A DNA stretch of 64,000 nucleotides. Origin: Streptomyces sp. L2. Lineage in GTDB: Bacteria; Actinomycetota; Actinomycetes; Streptomycetales; Streptomycetaceae. Each line of letters begins with the position of its first letter. The stretch's first letter is position 1. Positions 16,047 to 25,276 of the stretch are shown here, piece by piece. Below the pieces are notes generated by a model. It was given only the letters and a program-made list of their open reading frames with translations, had not been told where the DNA came from and did no database searches. The DNA lies in contig NZ_QBDT01000001.1 in NCBI RefSeq assembly GCF_004124325.1, positions 868,001 to 932,000 on the forward strand. The letters are read 5' to 3'. The position numbers and the translations under genes are program-made.

Positions 16047-17411
16047 TCAGGCGGCTCGGCGGGTCTGGGCGCGGTGGACTCGGACGATGTCGGCGTAGCG
16101 GTGGCCACTGGACTTGATGGTGCGGGTCTGGGTGGGGTAGTCGACGTGGACGAGGCCGAAGCGCTTGGCGTAGCCGTAGGCCCATTCGAAGTTGTCGAGG
16201 AGGGACCAGGCGAAGTAGCCGGCGAGGGGCGCGCCCCTGCGGGCGGCGGAGGCGCAGGCGGCGAGGTGGCGTTCCAGGTAGTCCTGGCGTTCGGGGTCGT
16301 TGACGGTGCCGTAGGGGTGGACGACGTCGGGGAAGGCGGAGCCGTTCTCGGTGACGTAGATCCTGCGGGCGCCGTACTCCTCGGTGAGGCGGAGCAGGAG
16401 GGTCTCGATGCCGGTGGCGTCGATCTCCCAGTCCATGCCGGTACGGGGGACGTCCGGGCGGCGCACGGAGCGGACGTGGGGGGCGGGGCCGGCCGGGTCG
16501 TCGCTGACGTGGGCCGGGAAGTAGTAGTTCAGGCCCAGCCAGTCCAGGGGGGACGCAATCGTTTCCAGGTCGCCTGTGCGATACGGGAGTTCGACGCCAT
16601 ACGTGTCCAGCATGTCGGTGGGGAAGCCTCGCCCGTGCACCGGGTCCAGCCACCAGCGGTTGACGTGGCCGTCGTGGCGGCGGGCGGCCGCGTGGTCCTC
16701 GGGGCGGTCGGTGGCGGGGTGGACGGTGGAGAGGTTGTTGACGATGCCGACCTGCGCGTCCGGGGCGGCGGCGCGGATCGCCCGGGTGGCGAGGCCGTGG
16801 CCGAGGAGCAGGTGGTAGGAGGCGCGGACGGCGGCCGTGAGGTCGGTCAGGCCGGGGGCCATCGTGCCCTCCAGGTGGCCGATCCAGGCCGAGCAGGACG
16901 GCTCGTTGAGGGTGGCCCAGAGCTTGACGCGGTCCCCCAGGCGGGCGGCGACCCGCGCGGCGTACTCGGCGAACGCGGACGCCGTGTCGCGCTCGGGCCA
17001 GCCGCCGCGGTCCTGGAGGACCTGCGGGAGGTCCCAGTGGTAGAGGGTGACGGACGGGGTGATGCCCGCCTGGAAGAGGGCGTCCACCAGTTTGTCGTAG
17101 AAGTCGAGGCCCTTGGGGTTCACCGGGCCGGTGCCGCCCGGGATCACGCGGGGCCAGGCGACGGACATGCGGTAGGCGTTGACGCCGAGCCGGCGCATGA
17201 GGCCGATGTCCTCGCGCCAGCGGTGGTAGTGGTCGCAGGCGACGTCACCGGTGTCGCCGTTCGCGGTCTTCCCCGGGGTGTGGGAGAAGGTGTCCCAGAT
17301 CGAGGGTGTACGGCCGTCCTCGGCGACGGCCCCCTCGATCTGGTACGCCGCTGTGGCCGTGCCCCACAGGAAGTCGTGCGGGAGTGCGGCGAGGTCGATG
17401 CGTGCGGACAC
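16047..17411 (-). CDS. Glycoside hydrolase family 1 beta-glucosidase
   Basis: 454 aa, cytoplasmic, normal length for GH1. Acid/base Glu in TLNEPS (near 165), nucleophile Glu in YVTENGSAF (near 358), the N-terminal signature [15 protein letters not shown] and the terminal [12 protein letters not shown] are all present. It would hydrolyse beta-glucosides or cellobiose-like disaccharides brought in by the ABC transporter encoded just upstream on the same strand. The GTG at 17411 is chosen because AAGGGA lies just upstream and the protein then begins [16 protein letters not shown]; the much longer open frame is read-through of the permease gene. The gap to the permease stop is 29 bp. Confidence 0.95.
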   Translation of the reverse strand: MSARIDLAALPHDFLWGTATAAYQIEGAVAEDGRTPSIWDTFSHTPGKTANGDTGDVACDHYHRWREDIGLMRRLGVNAYRMSVAWPRVIPGGTGPVNPKGLDFYDKLVDALFQAGITPSVTLYHWDLPQVLQDRGGWPERDTASAFAEYAARVAARLGDRVKLWATLNEPSCSAWIGHLEGTMAPGLTDLTAAVRASYHLLLGHGLATRAIRAAAPDAQVGIVNNLSTVHPATDRPEDHAAARRHDGHVNRWWLDPVHGRGFPTDMLDTYGVELPYRTGDLETIASPLDWLGLNYYFPAHVSDDPAGPAPHVRSVRRPDVPRTGMDWEIDATGIETLLLRLTEEYGARRIYVTENGSAFPDVVHPYGTVNDPERQDYLERHLAACASAARRGAPLAGYFAWSLLDNFEWAYGYAKRFGLVHVDYPTQTRTIKSSGHRYADIVRVHRAQTRRAA

Positions 17412-17440
17412 GGGAGTCCCTTCGGGATCAGGGGTGGGGG

Positions 17441-18301
17441 TCACTTGACGGCGCCCGCCGTCAGACCCGCGACGAGATAGCGCTGGAGGAGCAGGAATCC
17501 GGCGACCACGGGCACGCTGACGACCAGCGAGGCGGCCATGATCTGGTTCCAGTAGACGTTGTTGAGGGTGGAGTATCCCTGCAGGCCGACGGCGAGGGTG
17601 CGGGTGGTGTCGTTGGTCATGACGGACGCGAAGAGGACTTCTCCCCACGCGGTCATGAAGGCGTAGACGGCGACCGCGACGATGCCGGGGACCGCGGCCG
17701 GGACGACCACCTTGAACAGCGCGCCGAGCGGGCCGCAGCCGTCGACGAGGGCGGCCTCGTCCAGGTCGCGCGGCACCGAGTCGAAGTAGCCGATCAGCAT
17801 CCAGATCGAGAAGGGCAGGGAGAACGTGAGATAGGTGAGGATCAGGCCGCCGCGGGAGCCGAACAGGGCGATGCCGGTGGCGTTGCCGATGTTGACGTAG
17901 AGGAGGAACAGCGGCAGGAGGAAGAGGATGCCGGGGAACATCTGCGTCGACAGGACGGTCACCGTGAAGACGCGTCTGCCCCGGAAGTCGTAGCGGCTGA
18001 CGGCGTACGCCGCGAACACGGCGATGACGACGGAGAGAAGCGTCGCCGCGCCCGCCACGATCAGCGAGTTCACGAAGTAGCGGGCGAGCGGGACCGTCGA
18101 CCAGATGTCGATGTACGGCCGGATCGTCAGGCCGCTGGGCAGCCAGCGGAACTGTCCGGTGACGTCCGCCAGCGGCTTCAGCGAGCTGGAGATCATCACG
18201 TACACCGGGATCAGCACGAACCCGGTGAGGAGCGTGAGGAAGATCCGGCGGGACCACAGGAACGAACGCGGTGGCGCCATGGGCGAGTCGGGGCTAGACA
18301 T
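17441..18301 (-). CDS. Sugar ABC transporter permease (MalG type)
   Basis: 286 aa inner-membrane permease with about six hydrophobic helices. The EAA loop that docks the ATPase is [28 protein letters not shown]. Together with the MalF-type permease and the lipoprotein it forms a CUT1 sugar importer; no ATPase gene is present, as is usual in streptomycetes where a shared MsiK serves many such systems. The ATG at 18301 overlaps the upstream permease gene by 8 bp; the longer frame to 18343 lies inside that gene and is rejected. Confidence 0.93.
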   Translation of the reverse strand: MSSPDSPMAPPRSFLWSRRIFLTLLTGFVLIPVYVMISSSLKPLADVTGQFRWLPSGLTIRPYIDIWSTVPLARYFVNSLIVAGAATLLSVVIAVFAAYAVSRYDFRGRRVFTVTVLSTQMFPGILFLLPLFLLYVNIGNATGIALFGSRGGLILTYLTFSLPFSIWMLIGYFDSVPRDLDEAALVDGCGPLGALFKVVVPAAVPGIVAVAVYAFMTAWGEVLFASVMTNDTTRTLAVGLQGYSTLNNVYWNQIMAASLVVSVPVVAGFLLLQRYLVAGLTAGAVK

Positions 18302-19292
18302 CGGACGTCCTCCGTCCGCGTGAGGTGAGCAGGAGGTAGACACCGGTCACGACGAGGAGGAAGAGCAGCAGCAGGACCGACATGGCGGAGCCGGTGCCGA
18401 AGTTCCAGGTGACGAACGACGCCTGGTAGATGTGCACGGAGATCAGGTCGGCTGCCTCGGGGGCGGCCCGGCCGAAGAGGACGAACGGCGTGTTGAAGTC
18501 GTTGAACGTCCACAGGAACAGCACGAGGACCAGGACCTGGTTGACCGGACGCAGCGACGGCAGGGTGATGCGGCGGATCTGCTGCCACATCCCGGCGCCG
18601 TCCAGCGCCGCCGCCTCGTACAGCTCGCGCGGGATGTTCTGCAGGCCGGCCATCACGATGAGGAAGGCGAACGGCCAGCCCTTCCACACCGAGACGACGA
18701 GCAGGGCGTAGAAGCTGTTGTCGCCGATCAGCCAGAACGAGCGCTGGTCGGTGAGGTGCAGCTGGTCGTGCAGGACGTGGTTCACCAGGCCGTTGTCGTG
18801 CTGGAACATGAACACCCAGGTGATGACGGCCGCGTAGACGGGCAGCGCGTACGGCACCAGGAACAGCGCGCGGAGCAGGCCGCGGCCGCGGAACGTGTCC
18901 TGCATGAAGACCGCGGCGGCGGTGCCGATCAGCCAGCACAGCGCGACCGACAGGAGAGTGAAGCCGACGGTGACGAAGAACGAGTGGAGCAGGGCCTGAC
19001 CGACGGGGGCGTCGAAGTCCACCGACACCTTGTAGTTGCCGAGGCCGGTCCAGGGGGCGGTGCCCCAGTCGCGGATGTAGAACTGGGTGAGTTCCCTGAA
19101 GCTCATCACGACGCCGATGACCATCGGCACGAGATGTACGAGGAGTTCGAGGAGCAGGGCGGGCAGGAGCAGCAGGTACGGCAGCGAGACGCGGCGCAGC
19201 CGCCCGGGGCGGCGGCGGGATTCACCCGCCGCCCCGGGGGTGGTCGCGCGCACCGGTTCCTTCAGTGCGGTGGTCGTCATCGTCTTTCTCAC
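18294..19292 (-). CDS. Sugar ABC transporter permease (MalF type)
   Basis: 332 aa from GTG 19292, or 328 aa from ATG 19280. The GTG overlaps the lipoprotein stop as GTGA, but the ATG has a better GAGAAAG element ahead of it. A basic N-terminal tail of about 35 residues precedes six membrane helices. The EAA loop reads ELYEAAALDGAGMWQQIRRITLPSLRP. It pairs with the MalG-type permease to form the membrane channel of a CUT1 importer, fed by the lipoprotein encoded immediately upstream. Confidence 0.93.
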   Translation of the reverse strand: MRKTMTTTALKEPVRATTPGAAGESRRRPGRLRRVSLPYLLLLPALLLELLVHLVPMVIGVVMSFRELTQFYIRDWGTAPWTGLGNYKVSVDFDAPVGQALLHSFFVTVGFTLLSVALCWLIGTAAAVFMQDTFRGRGLLRALFLVPYALPVYAAVITWVFMFQHDNGLVNHVLHDQLHLTDQRSFWLIGDNSFYALLVVSVWKGWPFAFLIVMAGLQNIPRELYEAAALDGAGMWQQIRRITLPSLRPVNQVLVLVLFLWTFNDFNTPFVLFGRAAPEAADLISVHIYQASFVTWNFGTGSAMSVLLLLFLLVVTGVYLLLTSRGRRTSDV

Positions 19293-20605
19293 GCCGCCGG
19301 CATCTGCTGCTGGGCCTTCTCCAGCTTGGCCTTGACGGAGGCGGTGGTCACCGCGCGTCCGGCGGCCGCGTCGGCGAAGAGTTCCTTGACCGCCGTGCCG
19401 ACCGTCGTCTCGAACTGCGACTCGGCGGGCACCTGGGGCAGGGGGGCCGCGCTGGTGGCGAGGGTGTTCTTCAGGACGGCGTTCGCCGGGGTGTTGAACG
19501 CCGGGTCGCCTTGCGCGGACTTGACCGGCGGGATGGAGCTATAGGCCTTGTTGAGGATCTTCTGTTCGGCGTCGCTGGTCATGAACTTCACGAAGTTCGT
19601 GGCGCCGTCGAGGTTGTGGGTGTTGCGGAACACGGCGATGTTGATGCCGGCGACCATGGAGTTGGTCTGCGTGCCGGTGCCTGGGGTGCCCGACCGGACG
19701 GGCACCGGGGCGATGCCGTAGGCGTCCTCGCTCATGCCCTGGGACTTGAGGTTGGCGGGGGCGGACTGCCACAGCAGCATGGCCTGCTTGCCCTTGGCGA
19801 AGTCGCTGACGGACTGGTTCTGCGCGTACTCGGCGTCGCCGGTCGGGATGACCTTGTCCGTGGCCATCAGGTCGACGTAGCCCTTGACGGCGTCGACCAC
19901 CTTGGGGTTGGTGAAGTCGGGCTTGCCGTCGCCGGTGAAGAAGTCCGCGCCGTGCTGCTTGGCGAAGACGAAGACGTGGTGGATGTTCTCCGAGACGTTC
20001 GCGCCCTCGGCACCGAGTACCGTCTTGCCGCCGGCCTTGATCTTCTTGCCGTCGGCGATCAACTCGTCCCAGGTGACCGGGGGTTTGGCGATGCCGGCGT
20101 CGGCGAAGATCTTCTTGTTGTAGTAGAGGGCGTACGCCATCGAGTACAGCGGGACGGCCGCCGGGTCCTTGCCCTGCGCTCCGGTCGAGCCGAGCGGGGA
20201 GTCGACGAAGCGGTCCTTGCCGCCTATCTTGCCGAAGTTCTCGCTGTCCCAGGGCAGCAGGGCGCCGGTGGCCTGGAGGGAGGCGCTCCAGGTGTTGCCG
20301 ATGTTGAGGACGTCGGGCCCCTGGCCGGAGGTGGTCGCGGTCAGGATCCGGTTCAGCAGGTCCGACCAGGGCACGACCTCCAGCTTCACCTTGACGCCGT
20401 ACTTCTTCTGGAACTTGTCCAGTTCGGGCTGGAGGACCTTCTTGTCAACGGCGATGCTGGCACCCTGGTTGGAGGCCCAGTACGTGAGCGTCTTCGGGGA
20501 GTCGTTGGACCCGCCCCCGGTGGACGAACCGCCGCCGCAGGCCGTGGCCACGAGGGCGAGAGAGAGGGTGACGGCGCCTGTGGCCGCGGCTCGGATACTG
20601 CGCAT
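19289..20605 (-). CDS. Extracellular sugar-binding lipoprotein of ABC transporter
   Basis: 438 aa family-1 solute-binding protein. The signal peptide ends in a lipobox (VATAC) with the lipidated Cys at 23, followed by a Gly/Ser linker. The mature domain has typical elements: LTYWASNQG, GPDVLNIGNTWSASL, VPLYSMAYALYYNKKIF, PPVTWDELIADGKKI and GKQAMLLWQSA. It captures a sugar, probably a beta-glucoside or oligosaccharide judging by the co-transcribed GH1 enzyme, and delivers it to the two permeases. The ATG at 20605 has AGGAG close upstream. It is first in the operon (binding protein, MalF, MalG, beta-glucosidase). No regulator gene lies next to it. Confidence 0.94.
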   Translation of the reverse strand: MRSIRAAATGAVTLSLALVATACGGGSSTGGGSNDSPKTLTYWASNQGASIAVDKKVLQPELDKFQKKYGVKVKLEVVPWSDLLNRILTATTSGQGPDVLNIGNTWSASLQATGALLPWDSENFGKIGGKDRFVDSPLGSTGAQGKDPAAVPLYSMAYALYYNKKIFADAGIAKPPVTWDELIADGKKIKAGGKTVLGAEGANVSENIHHVFVFAKQHGADFFTGDGKPDFTNPKVVDAVKGYVDLMATDKVIPTGDAEYAQNQSVSDFAKGKQAMLLWQSAPANLKSQGMSEDAYGIAPVPVRSGTPGTGTQTNSMVAGINIAVFRNTHNLDGATNFVKFMTSDAEQKILNKAYSSIPPVKSAQGDPAFNTPANAVLKNTLATSAAPLPQVPAESQFETTVGTAVKELFADAAAGRAVTTASVKAKLEKAQQQMPAA

Positions 20606-20698
20606 GGCTCCTGGTGTCCCTTTCCGGGAGTCGAGAACCCCGAGGGCCGCTCTGTACGGATCCGGCACCCGGCCGACCTCCCCCAACGCCCTCATGGC

Positions 20699-20719
20699 TT
20701 AATTTAGGACGTGAGTTAA
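20699..20719. promoter_or_regulatory. AT-rich inverted repeat upstream of the sugar ABC operon
   Basis: TTAATT and AGTTAA, separated by 9 bp, form an imperfect inverted repeat about 95 bp upstream of the lipoprotein start, in the only AT-rich block of this gap. It is a candidate operator for a sugar regulator (LacI or ROK type) overlapping the promoter. It does not match the CebR-type GGGAGCGCTCCC palindrome. Confidence 0.45.
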
Positions 20720-20793
20720 TCGTTCTTGGGGGTGGCCGTCAAGGGATACGGCAGAGGTGAGCGGCGGGGAGCCCCGGCAAACCCGGCACGATG

Positions 20794-20835
20794 CCGTTCG
20801 CACCCCGCGCCCGGGTGGGCGCGGGGTGCGAACGG
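20794..20835. terminator. 19-bp-stem hairpin terminator
   Basis: Perfect 19-bp stem (20794-20812 with 20817-20835) and a 4-nt loop, the strongest hairpin in this part. It lies 33 bp past the stop of the EF-G domain V reading frame (20868), which supports 20868 as the ancestral end of that gene. Confidence 0.9.
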
Positions 20836-20867
20836 CGGCGGCCGCCCGGTTACGGCTATGGCTACGG

Positions 20868-23011
20868 CTACCGGGTCTGCTCCGGCACGCGGGCCGGGGT
20901 GTACCCCGCGGGGCGGGTGGTGAACGTGCCCCGGCCCTGGGTGCGGCTGCGCAACCGCGTGGCGTAGCCGAACAGTTCGGCCAGCGGCACGGTCGCGGTC
21001 AGCACCGCCGCACCGCCGCGCGTCCGCGAGCCGGTGACCCGGCCGCGGCGGGCCGACAGGTCACCGAGCACGCCGCCGACCGCGTCCTCGGGCACGGTGA
21101 CCGTCACCTCGGTCACCGGTTCGAGCACGACGTGGCGCAGGCCCGCAGCGCCTCGCGCAGGCCGAGCCGGCCCGCGGTGCGGAACGCCATCTCCGAGGAG
21201 TCCTTCACATGCGTGGACCCGTCGGTCAGGGTGACCCGCAGCCCCGTCACCGGGTGCCCGCCGAGCGGACCCTCGGCGAGGGCGTCCCGGCAGCCGGCCT
21301 CCACCGCGCGGACGTACTCCTGCGGCACCCGGCCCCCGACCACGGCGGACGTGAACGCGAACCCGGTGCCGCCCACCTCGTCCCCGAGCGGCTCCACGTC
21401 GAGGACCACATGGGCGAACTGGCCCGCTCCGCCGTCCTGTTTGACGTGCCGGAAGACCAGGCCGCGCACCCCGCGCACGACGGTCTCGCGGTACGAGACC
21501 CGCGGGCGTCCCACGGTGACCTCCGGTCCGCCGTCGCGGCGGATCTTCTCCACCGCGACCTCCAGGTGCAGTTCCCCCATCCCGGACAGCACGGTCTGAC
21601 CGGTCTCGGCGTCGGTGCGCACCACCAGGGAGGGGTCCTCCTCCGCCAGTCGCGCGAGCGCCGTCGCCAGCCGGCCGGTGTCCACACCGCGCCGGGCCTC
21701 GACCGCGACGGACACCACCGGGTCGGCGACCACGGGCGGCTCCAGCACCAGCGGGGCGCCGGGGTCGCACAGGGTCGAGCCGGCACGGGCTGACTTCGGG
21801 CCGGCGACGGCGACGATGTCCCCGGCGACCGCGCGGTCCAGCCGCACGTGCCGGTCTGCCATGAGCCGCAGGATCCGCGCGACGCGTTCGGTGCGGCGGG
21901 CGACCGGGTCCCACACGGTGTCTCCCTTCTCGATCGTGCCGGAGTAGACGCGCAGACAGGTCAGGCGTCCGGTGGCGCTCGCGTTCACCTTGAACGCGAG
22001 CGCGGCGAACGGCGCCGCCGGATCGGCCGGCCGCCGCACCTCGTCGCCGTCGTGGATCCCGCGTACGGCGGGCACGTCGAGCGGGGACGGCAGATAGGCG
22101 ACGACCGCGTCCAGCAGCGGCTCGATGCCGCGGTTGCGGTAGGCCGAGCCGCAGAGGACGACGACGCCGTCACCGGTCCGGGTGAGGTCGCGCAGTGCGG
22201 CGCGGAGGGTGGAGGCGGACAGGGCGAGCGCGGCGGCGGCCGGTGCAGAGGGAGTTGCGTGCGGGCCGGATGCCGGTGACTGTGCACCGGATTCCGTCGA
22301 TCGCATACAGAATTCCTCCAGCGCCGCCGGATGCAGCTCCGCCACCGCTTCCTCCAGCGCGCGCCGTCGCCGCCACGCCTCGACCCTCAGCTCCTCGGGA
22401 ATCGGCCCCCGGACGGCCGTGCTCTCGCCGTCGGCCCAGACGAGCGCGCGCATCTCCACCAGGTCGACCACGCCGGTGAAGCCGTCCTCGGCGCCGATCG
22501 GCAGCTGGACGACGAGCGGCGCCGGGTGCAGTCGCTCCCGGATGGAGGCGACGGCCCGGTCGAGATCGGCGCCCGCCCGGTCCAGCTTGTTGACGAAGGC
22601 GATCCTCGGCACACCGTGCCGGTCGGCCTGCCGCCACACCGACTCGCTCTGCGGCTCCACGCCGGCGACGGCGTCGAACACGGCGATCGCGCCGTCGAGG
22701 ACGCGCAGCGAGCGCTCGACCTCGTCGGCGAAGTCGACGTGGCCGGGGGTGTCGATGAGGTTGACGCGGTGGCCGTCCCAGGCACAGCTCACCGCGGCGG
22801 CGAAGATGGTGATGCCGCGGTCGCGTTCCTGGGGGTCGAAGTCGGTGACGGTGGTGCCGTCGTGGACCTCGCCGCGCTTGTGGGTGGTGCCCGTCATATA
22901 CAGGATCCGCTCGGTGACGGTGGTCTTGCCGGCGTCGACGTGGGCGAGGATGCCCAGGTTGCGGACGGTGGCGAGGGAGTCGGTGACGTTCGGGTGCGTC
23001 GGATTGCGCAC
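20868..23011 (-). pseudogene. EF-G paralogue (FusB type), interrupted by a frameshift before domain V
   Basis: From GTG 23011 the frame gives a normal EF-G-like GTPase: [20 protein letters not shown] (P-loop), RDRGITI (switch I), DTPGHVDF (switch II), NKLD, then domains II to IV. After REALRAC the frame runs off and stops at 21113. The missing domain V continues in another frame from about 21135 ([21 protein letters not shown], then [13 protein letters not shown]) to the stop at 20868. The total span is one base short of a multiple of three, so a single deletion around 21130-21137 explains it. This is either a sequencing error or a recent inactivation. A low-complexity insert (about residues 240-275) is also unusual. 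EF-G paralogues can act in translation stress or ribosome protection. Confidence 0.88.
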
Positions 23012-23932
23012 GGCCCGTGCCTTTCAGGAAGGTGCGGCGAAAAAGGGCGGCGCGATGGCCCGTGAGGCGGGCGGACATGACGGCACACCGGTCGGCGGGG
23101 TGCGCCGGAGGTGGTGGTGCCGGGGACGTCAGCGGGGCGTCACGGGGTCCGGTGCCGGCCGCGCAGCGGGCACCGGCCGGCCGAGGACACCAGGATCACC
23201 TCGTACCGGGCGCGGGGAGTGGCGACGGCGGTGTGCTCACGCACGGTCGGCTCCCCTCGGACGTCGGACGGGTCGGTGCGCACGACGGGCCCCGCCGCGG
23301 GGGCGGCGCCGGACGCAGGGCGAGTCTAGGCACGGTGATCGCCGCCGGGCACGTGGTTTTCCCGGCGCGCCGGCCGCGCCCACCGCGACCACCGCGCCCA
23401 CCTACAGGCGTCGTTGACGCCCCAGCACCGTTAACGGACGTTTACCGGCTTTCCGTTGTTTTCCGGGGTTCAGTGGCGATTCACCCCGAAGGGGAAATGG
23501 AGTTCGCGGCGGGATTCGCCCGACGGGCGCGGCTCTTCGGCCGTTCACTCTTTTCCGGACATTCATGTGGCCGACATTGCGTCCCTGTGTACGACCGCCG
23601 GTCACGGGCAAGCAGGACGGCGGCGCGAGTTCCACCAGACCCCATTCCTGGCTGAAAACCGTCGTATGTTCCGCCTGAGAGGCTGGATTTCCCGGCGGGC
23701 CCGCCCGGTCGACCGCGGCCCCTGGAACGCCGTTCGCGCGGTGCGGGCCGTACCTGGCGAACGCGCGTGGATCGCGGTGGATCGCCGACGGTGTCCCGCG
23801 GGTGGCGAGAAAGCGGGTCGGCTCGCGCGCGCGTGCGCGAGCTGTCGTATCGGTGGAGACGGTGTGTCCGGATGGCCGGTGGGCATCCACTCTCTTAACG
23901 GACGGGCCTAATCTGTTGGGCGAGCAGCGTGC
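23012..23932. other. 921-bp divergent intergenic region, EF-G paralogue / MFS exporter
   Basis: No supported gene on either strand; open frames here have Arg/Pro-rich shadow composition. On the minus strand a TAGACT box at 23323-23328 resembles a -10 element and would give the EF-G paralogue a leader of about 300 nt. That leader contains a hairpin (CCGGTGCC at 23149-23156 with GGCACCGG at 23169-23176). On the plus strand TAATCT near 23909 could be a -10 box for the exporter. A long structured leader between a translation-factor paralogue and an exporter suggests attenuation-type control, but this is inference. Confidence 0.4.
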
Positions 23933-25210
23933 ATGTACACGACCAGTGGATCGGATCGGACTCGATTGGACACGCAAAAGAGACGGAAGACGACGTTCGC
24001 CGCGCTGCGCCCGAATTCGACGCTTCCCGGCGCCGCCCTGATATTGATCGCGGGCACCGTCTTCTCCCGCATCGGCGACTCCCTCGCCTCGCTGGGGCTG
24101 GTCCTCAACGCCGCGGACAAGGGCATTCACTGGGGTGTGACCGAGGTCCTGCTGGCCGAGCTGCTGCCCACGGTCGTCGCCGCGCCGCTGCTCGGCGCGG
24201 TGGTGGACCGGTTCAGCGCGCGGCCGGTGTGCCTGGCGGCCCTGCTCCTGCAGTCGTTCGCGCTCGGTGCCGCCACGGCGATTCCGACGTTCCACGTCCG
24301 GGTGGCGCTCATCGCCCTGTCCGGTCTGGCCGGGGTGGCCTCGGTGGCCGCCGCCTTCAAGATCCTGCCGGCCGTGGCGGGCACGGAGCGGACGGGCCGG
24401 GCCAACAGCCTGCTGACGGCGGGCATGTCACTCGCCAGCCTGATCGGCCCGGCGCTCGCGGGCTTCCTGCACTCGGTGTCCGGTACGGCGGTCCTGCTCG
24501 GCGCGGACGCGGTGTCGTTCCTGATCCTCGCCGGGTGCACGATGCGGGCCGTGCCGCGTTCGATGGACGTGGCGATCGGCCGGCGGCCGACGTCGAAACT
24601 GTCGGACGGCTACCGGGCCCTGCGGCACACGCCCGGCCTCGGCCCGCTGATGCCGGCCATGGCGGCGGTGATCCTGGCGACCAGCATCGAGGGGGTCGCG
24701 GGCGTCTTCTACCTGCGGGGCATCGCGAGCGGCAACGACACGGTCTACGGCCTCTTCCTCGCGACCTGGGCGCTGGGCTCGGTGCCGGGAGCGCTGCTCG
24801 CGGGCCGCGCGGAATGGGCACAGCGGCACCGGACACTGATCCTGGGCGGGGTCCTGGGCATCTCGCTGGGTCTGCTGACCGTCGGGCTGGTGCCCTTGGC
24901 CGGCCTGGTCTTCCCGCTGTTCCTGGTGGCCGGCTTCGGCAACGGCGCCTGCAACGTCGGCCTGCGCAACGCGGTGCACGACCATGTGCCCGCCGAGGTG
25001 CAGGGCAACGCCTGGGCGTGCTTCCAGGCGCTGTCCCGCAGCTGCATCGGTCTCGGCTATCTGCTCGGCACCCCCAACTCCCTGATCAGCAGCCAGGGCC
25101 AGGTCATCGCCTCGGGTGCCATTCCCCTGGCGGCGGTGGTGTGGGCGGCACTGACCGGCCTGCGGCGCAAGCGGTCCGGCCGGCCGGCGCTGAACGAGAC
25201 GTCCGGCTGA
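23933..25210 (+). CDS. Major facilitator superfamily exporter (MFS_3-like)
   Basis: 425 aa, about 12 hydrophobic helices, cytoplasmic basic N-terminus (RTRLDTQKRRKTTF). Helix 1 begins LPGAALILIAGTVFSRIGDSLASLGLVL and the loop between helices 2 and 3 has GAVVDRFSARPV, like the MFS motif G-x3-D-R-x-x-R. Proton-driven export of a drug or metabolite is the usual role of this group; the substrate is unknown. The ATG at 23933 has only a weak GAGCAG upstream. It is divergent from the frameshifted EF-G paralogue, a pairing that would fit ribosome protection plus efflux. The ORF ends in NETSG and its last 17 bases are repeated just past the stop. Confidence 0.88.
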   Translation: MYTTSGSDRTRLDTQKRRKTTFAALRPNSTLPGAALILIAGTVFSRIGDSLASLGLVLNAADKGIHWGVTEVLLAELLPTVVAAPLLGAVVDRFSARPVCLAALLLQSFALGAATAIPTFHVRVALIALSGLAGVASVAAAFKILPAVAGTERTGRANSLLTAGMSLASLIGPALAGFLHSVSGTAVLLGADAVSFLILAGCTMRAVPRSMDVAIGRRPTSKLSDGYRALRHTPGLGPLMPAMAAVILATSIEGVAGVFYLRGIASGNDTVYGLFLATWALGSVPGALLAGRAEWAQRHRTLILGGVLGISLGLLTVGLVPLAGLVFPLFLVAGFGNGACNVGLRNAVHDHVPAEVQGNAWACFQALSRSCIGLGYLLGTPNSLISSQGQVIASGAIPLAAVVWAALTGLRRKRSGRPALNETSG

Positions 25211-25276
25211 ACAAGACGTCCGGCTGACCGGAACCGCCGTCCTTCCGCGCTGCTGACCGAAACCGCCGTCCTTCCG
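25190..25276. repeat. Two short direct duplications between convergent genes
   Basis: Just after the MFS gene, a GAACGAGACGTCCGGCTGA segment is followed at once by GAACAAGACGTCCGGCTGA, so the stop codon and preceding codons are duplicated. Next, two copies of a 21-22 bp segment containing ACCGCCGTCCTTCCG follow one another. No stable terminator hairpin is visible here. Confidence 0.6.

Noticed and set aside
21113..23011. Intact, shortened EF-G ending at 21113
   Set aside because: The frame ends in non-homologous residues while domain V continues in another frame up to a terminator-supported stop.
23929..25227. 432-codon open frame overlapping the MFS gene in another plus frame
   Set aside because: Arg/Gly-rich without hydrophobic helices; the overlapping frame encodes a clear 12-helix transporter.
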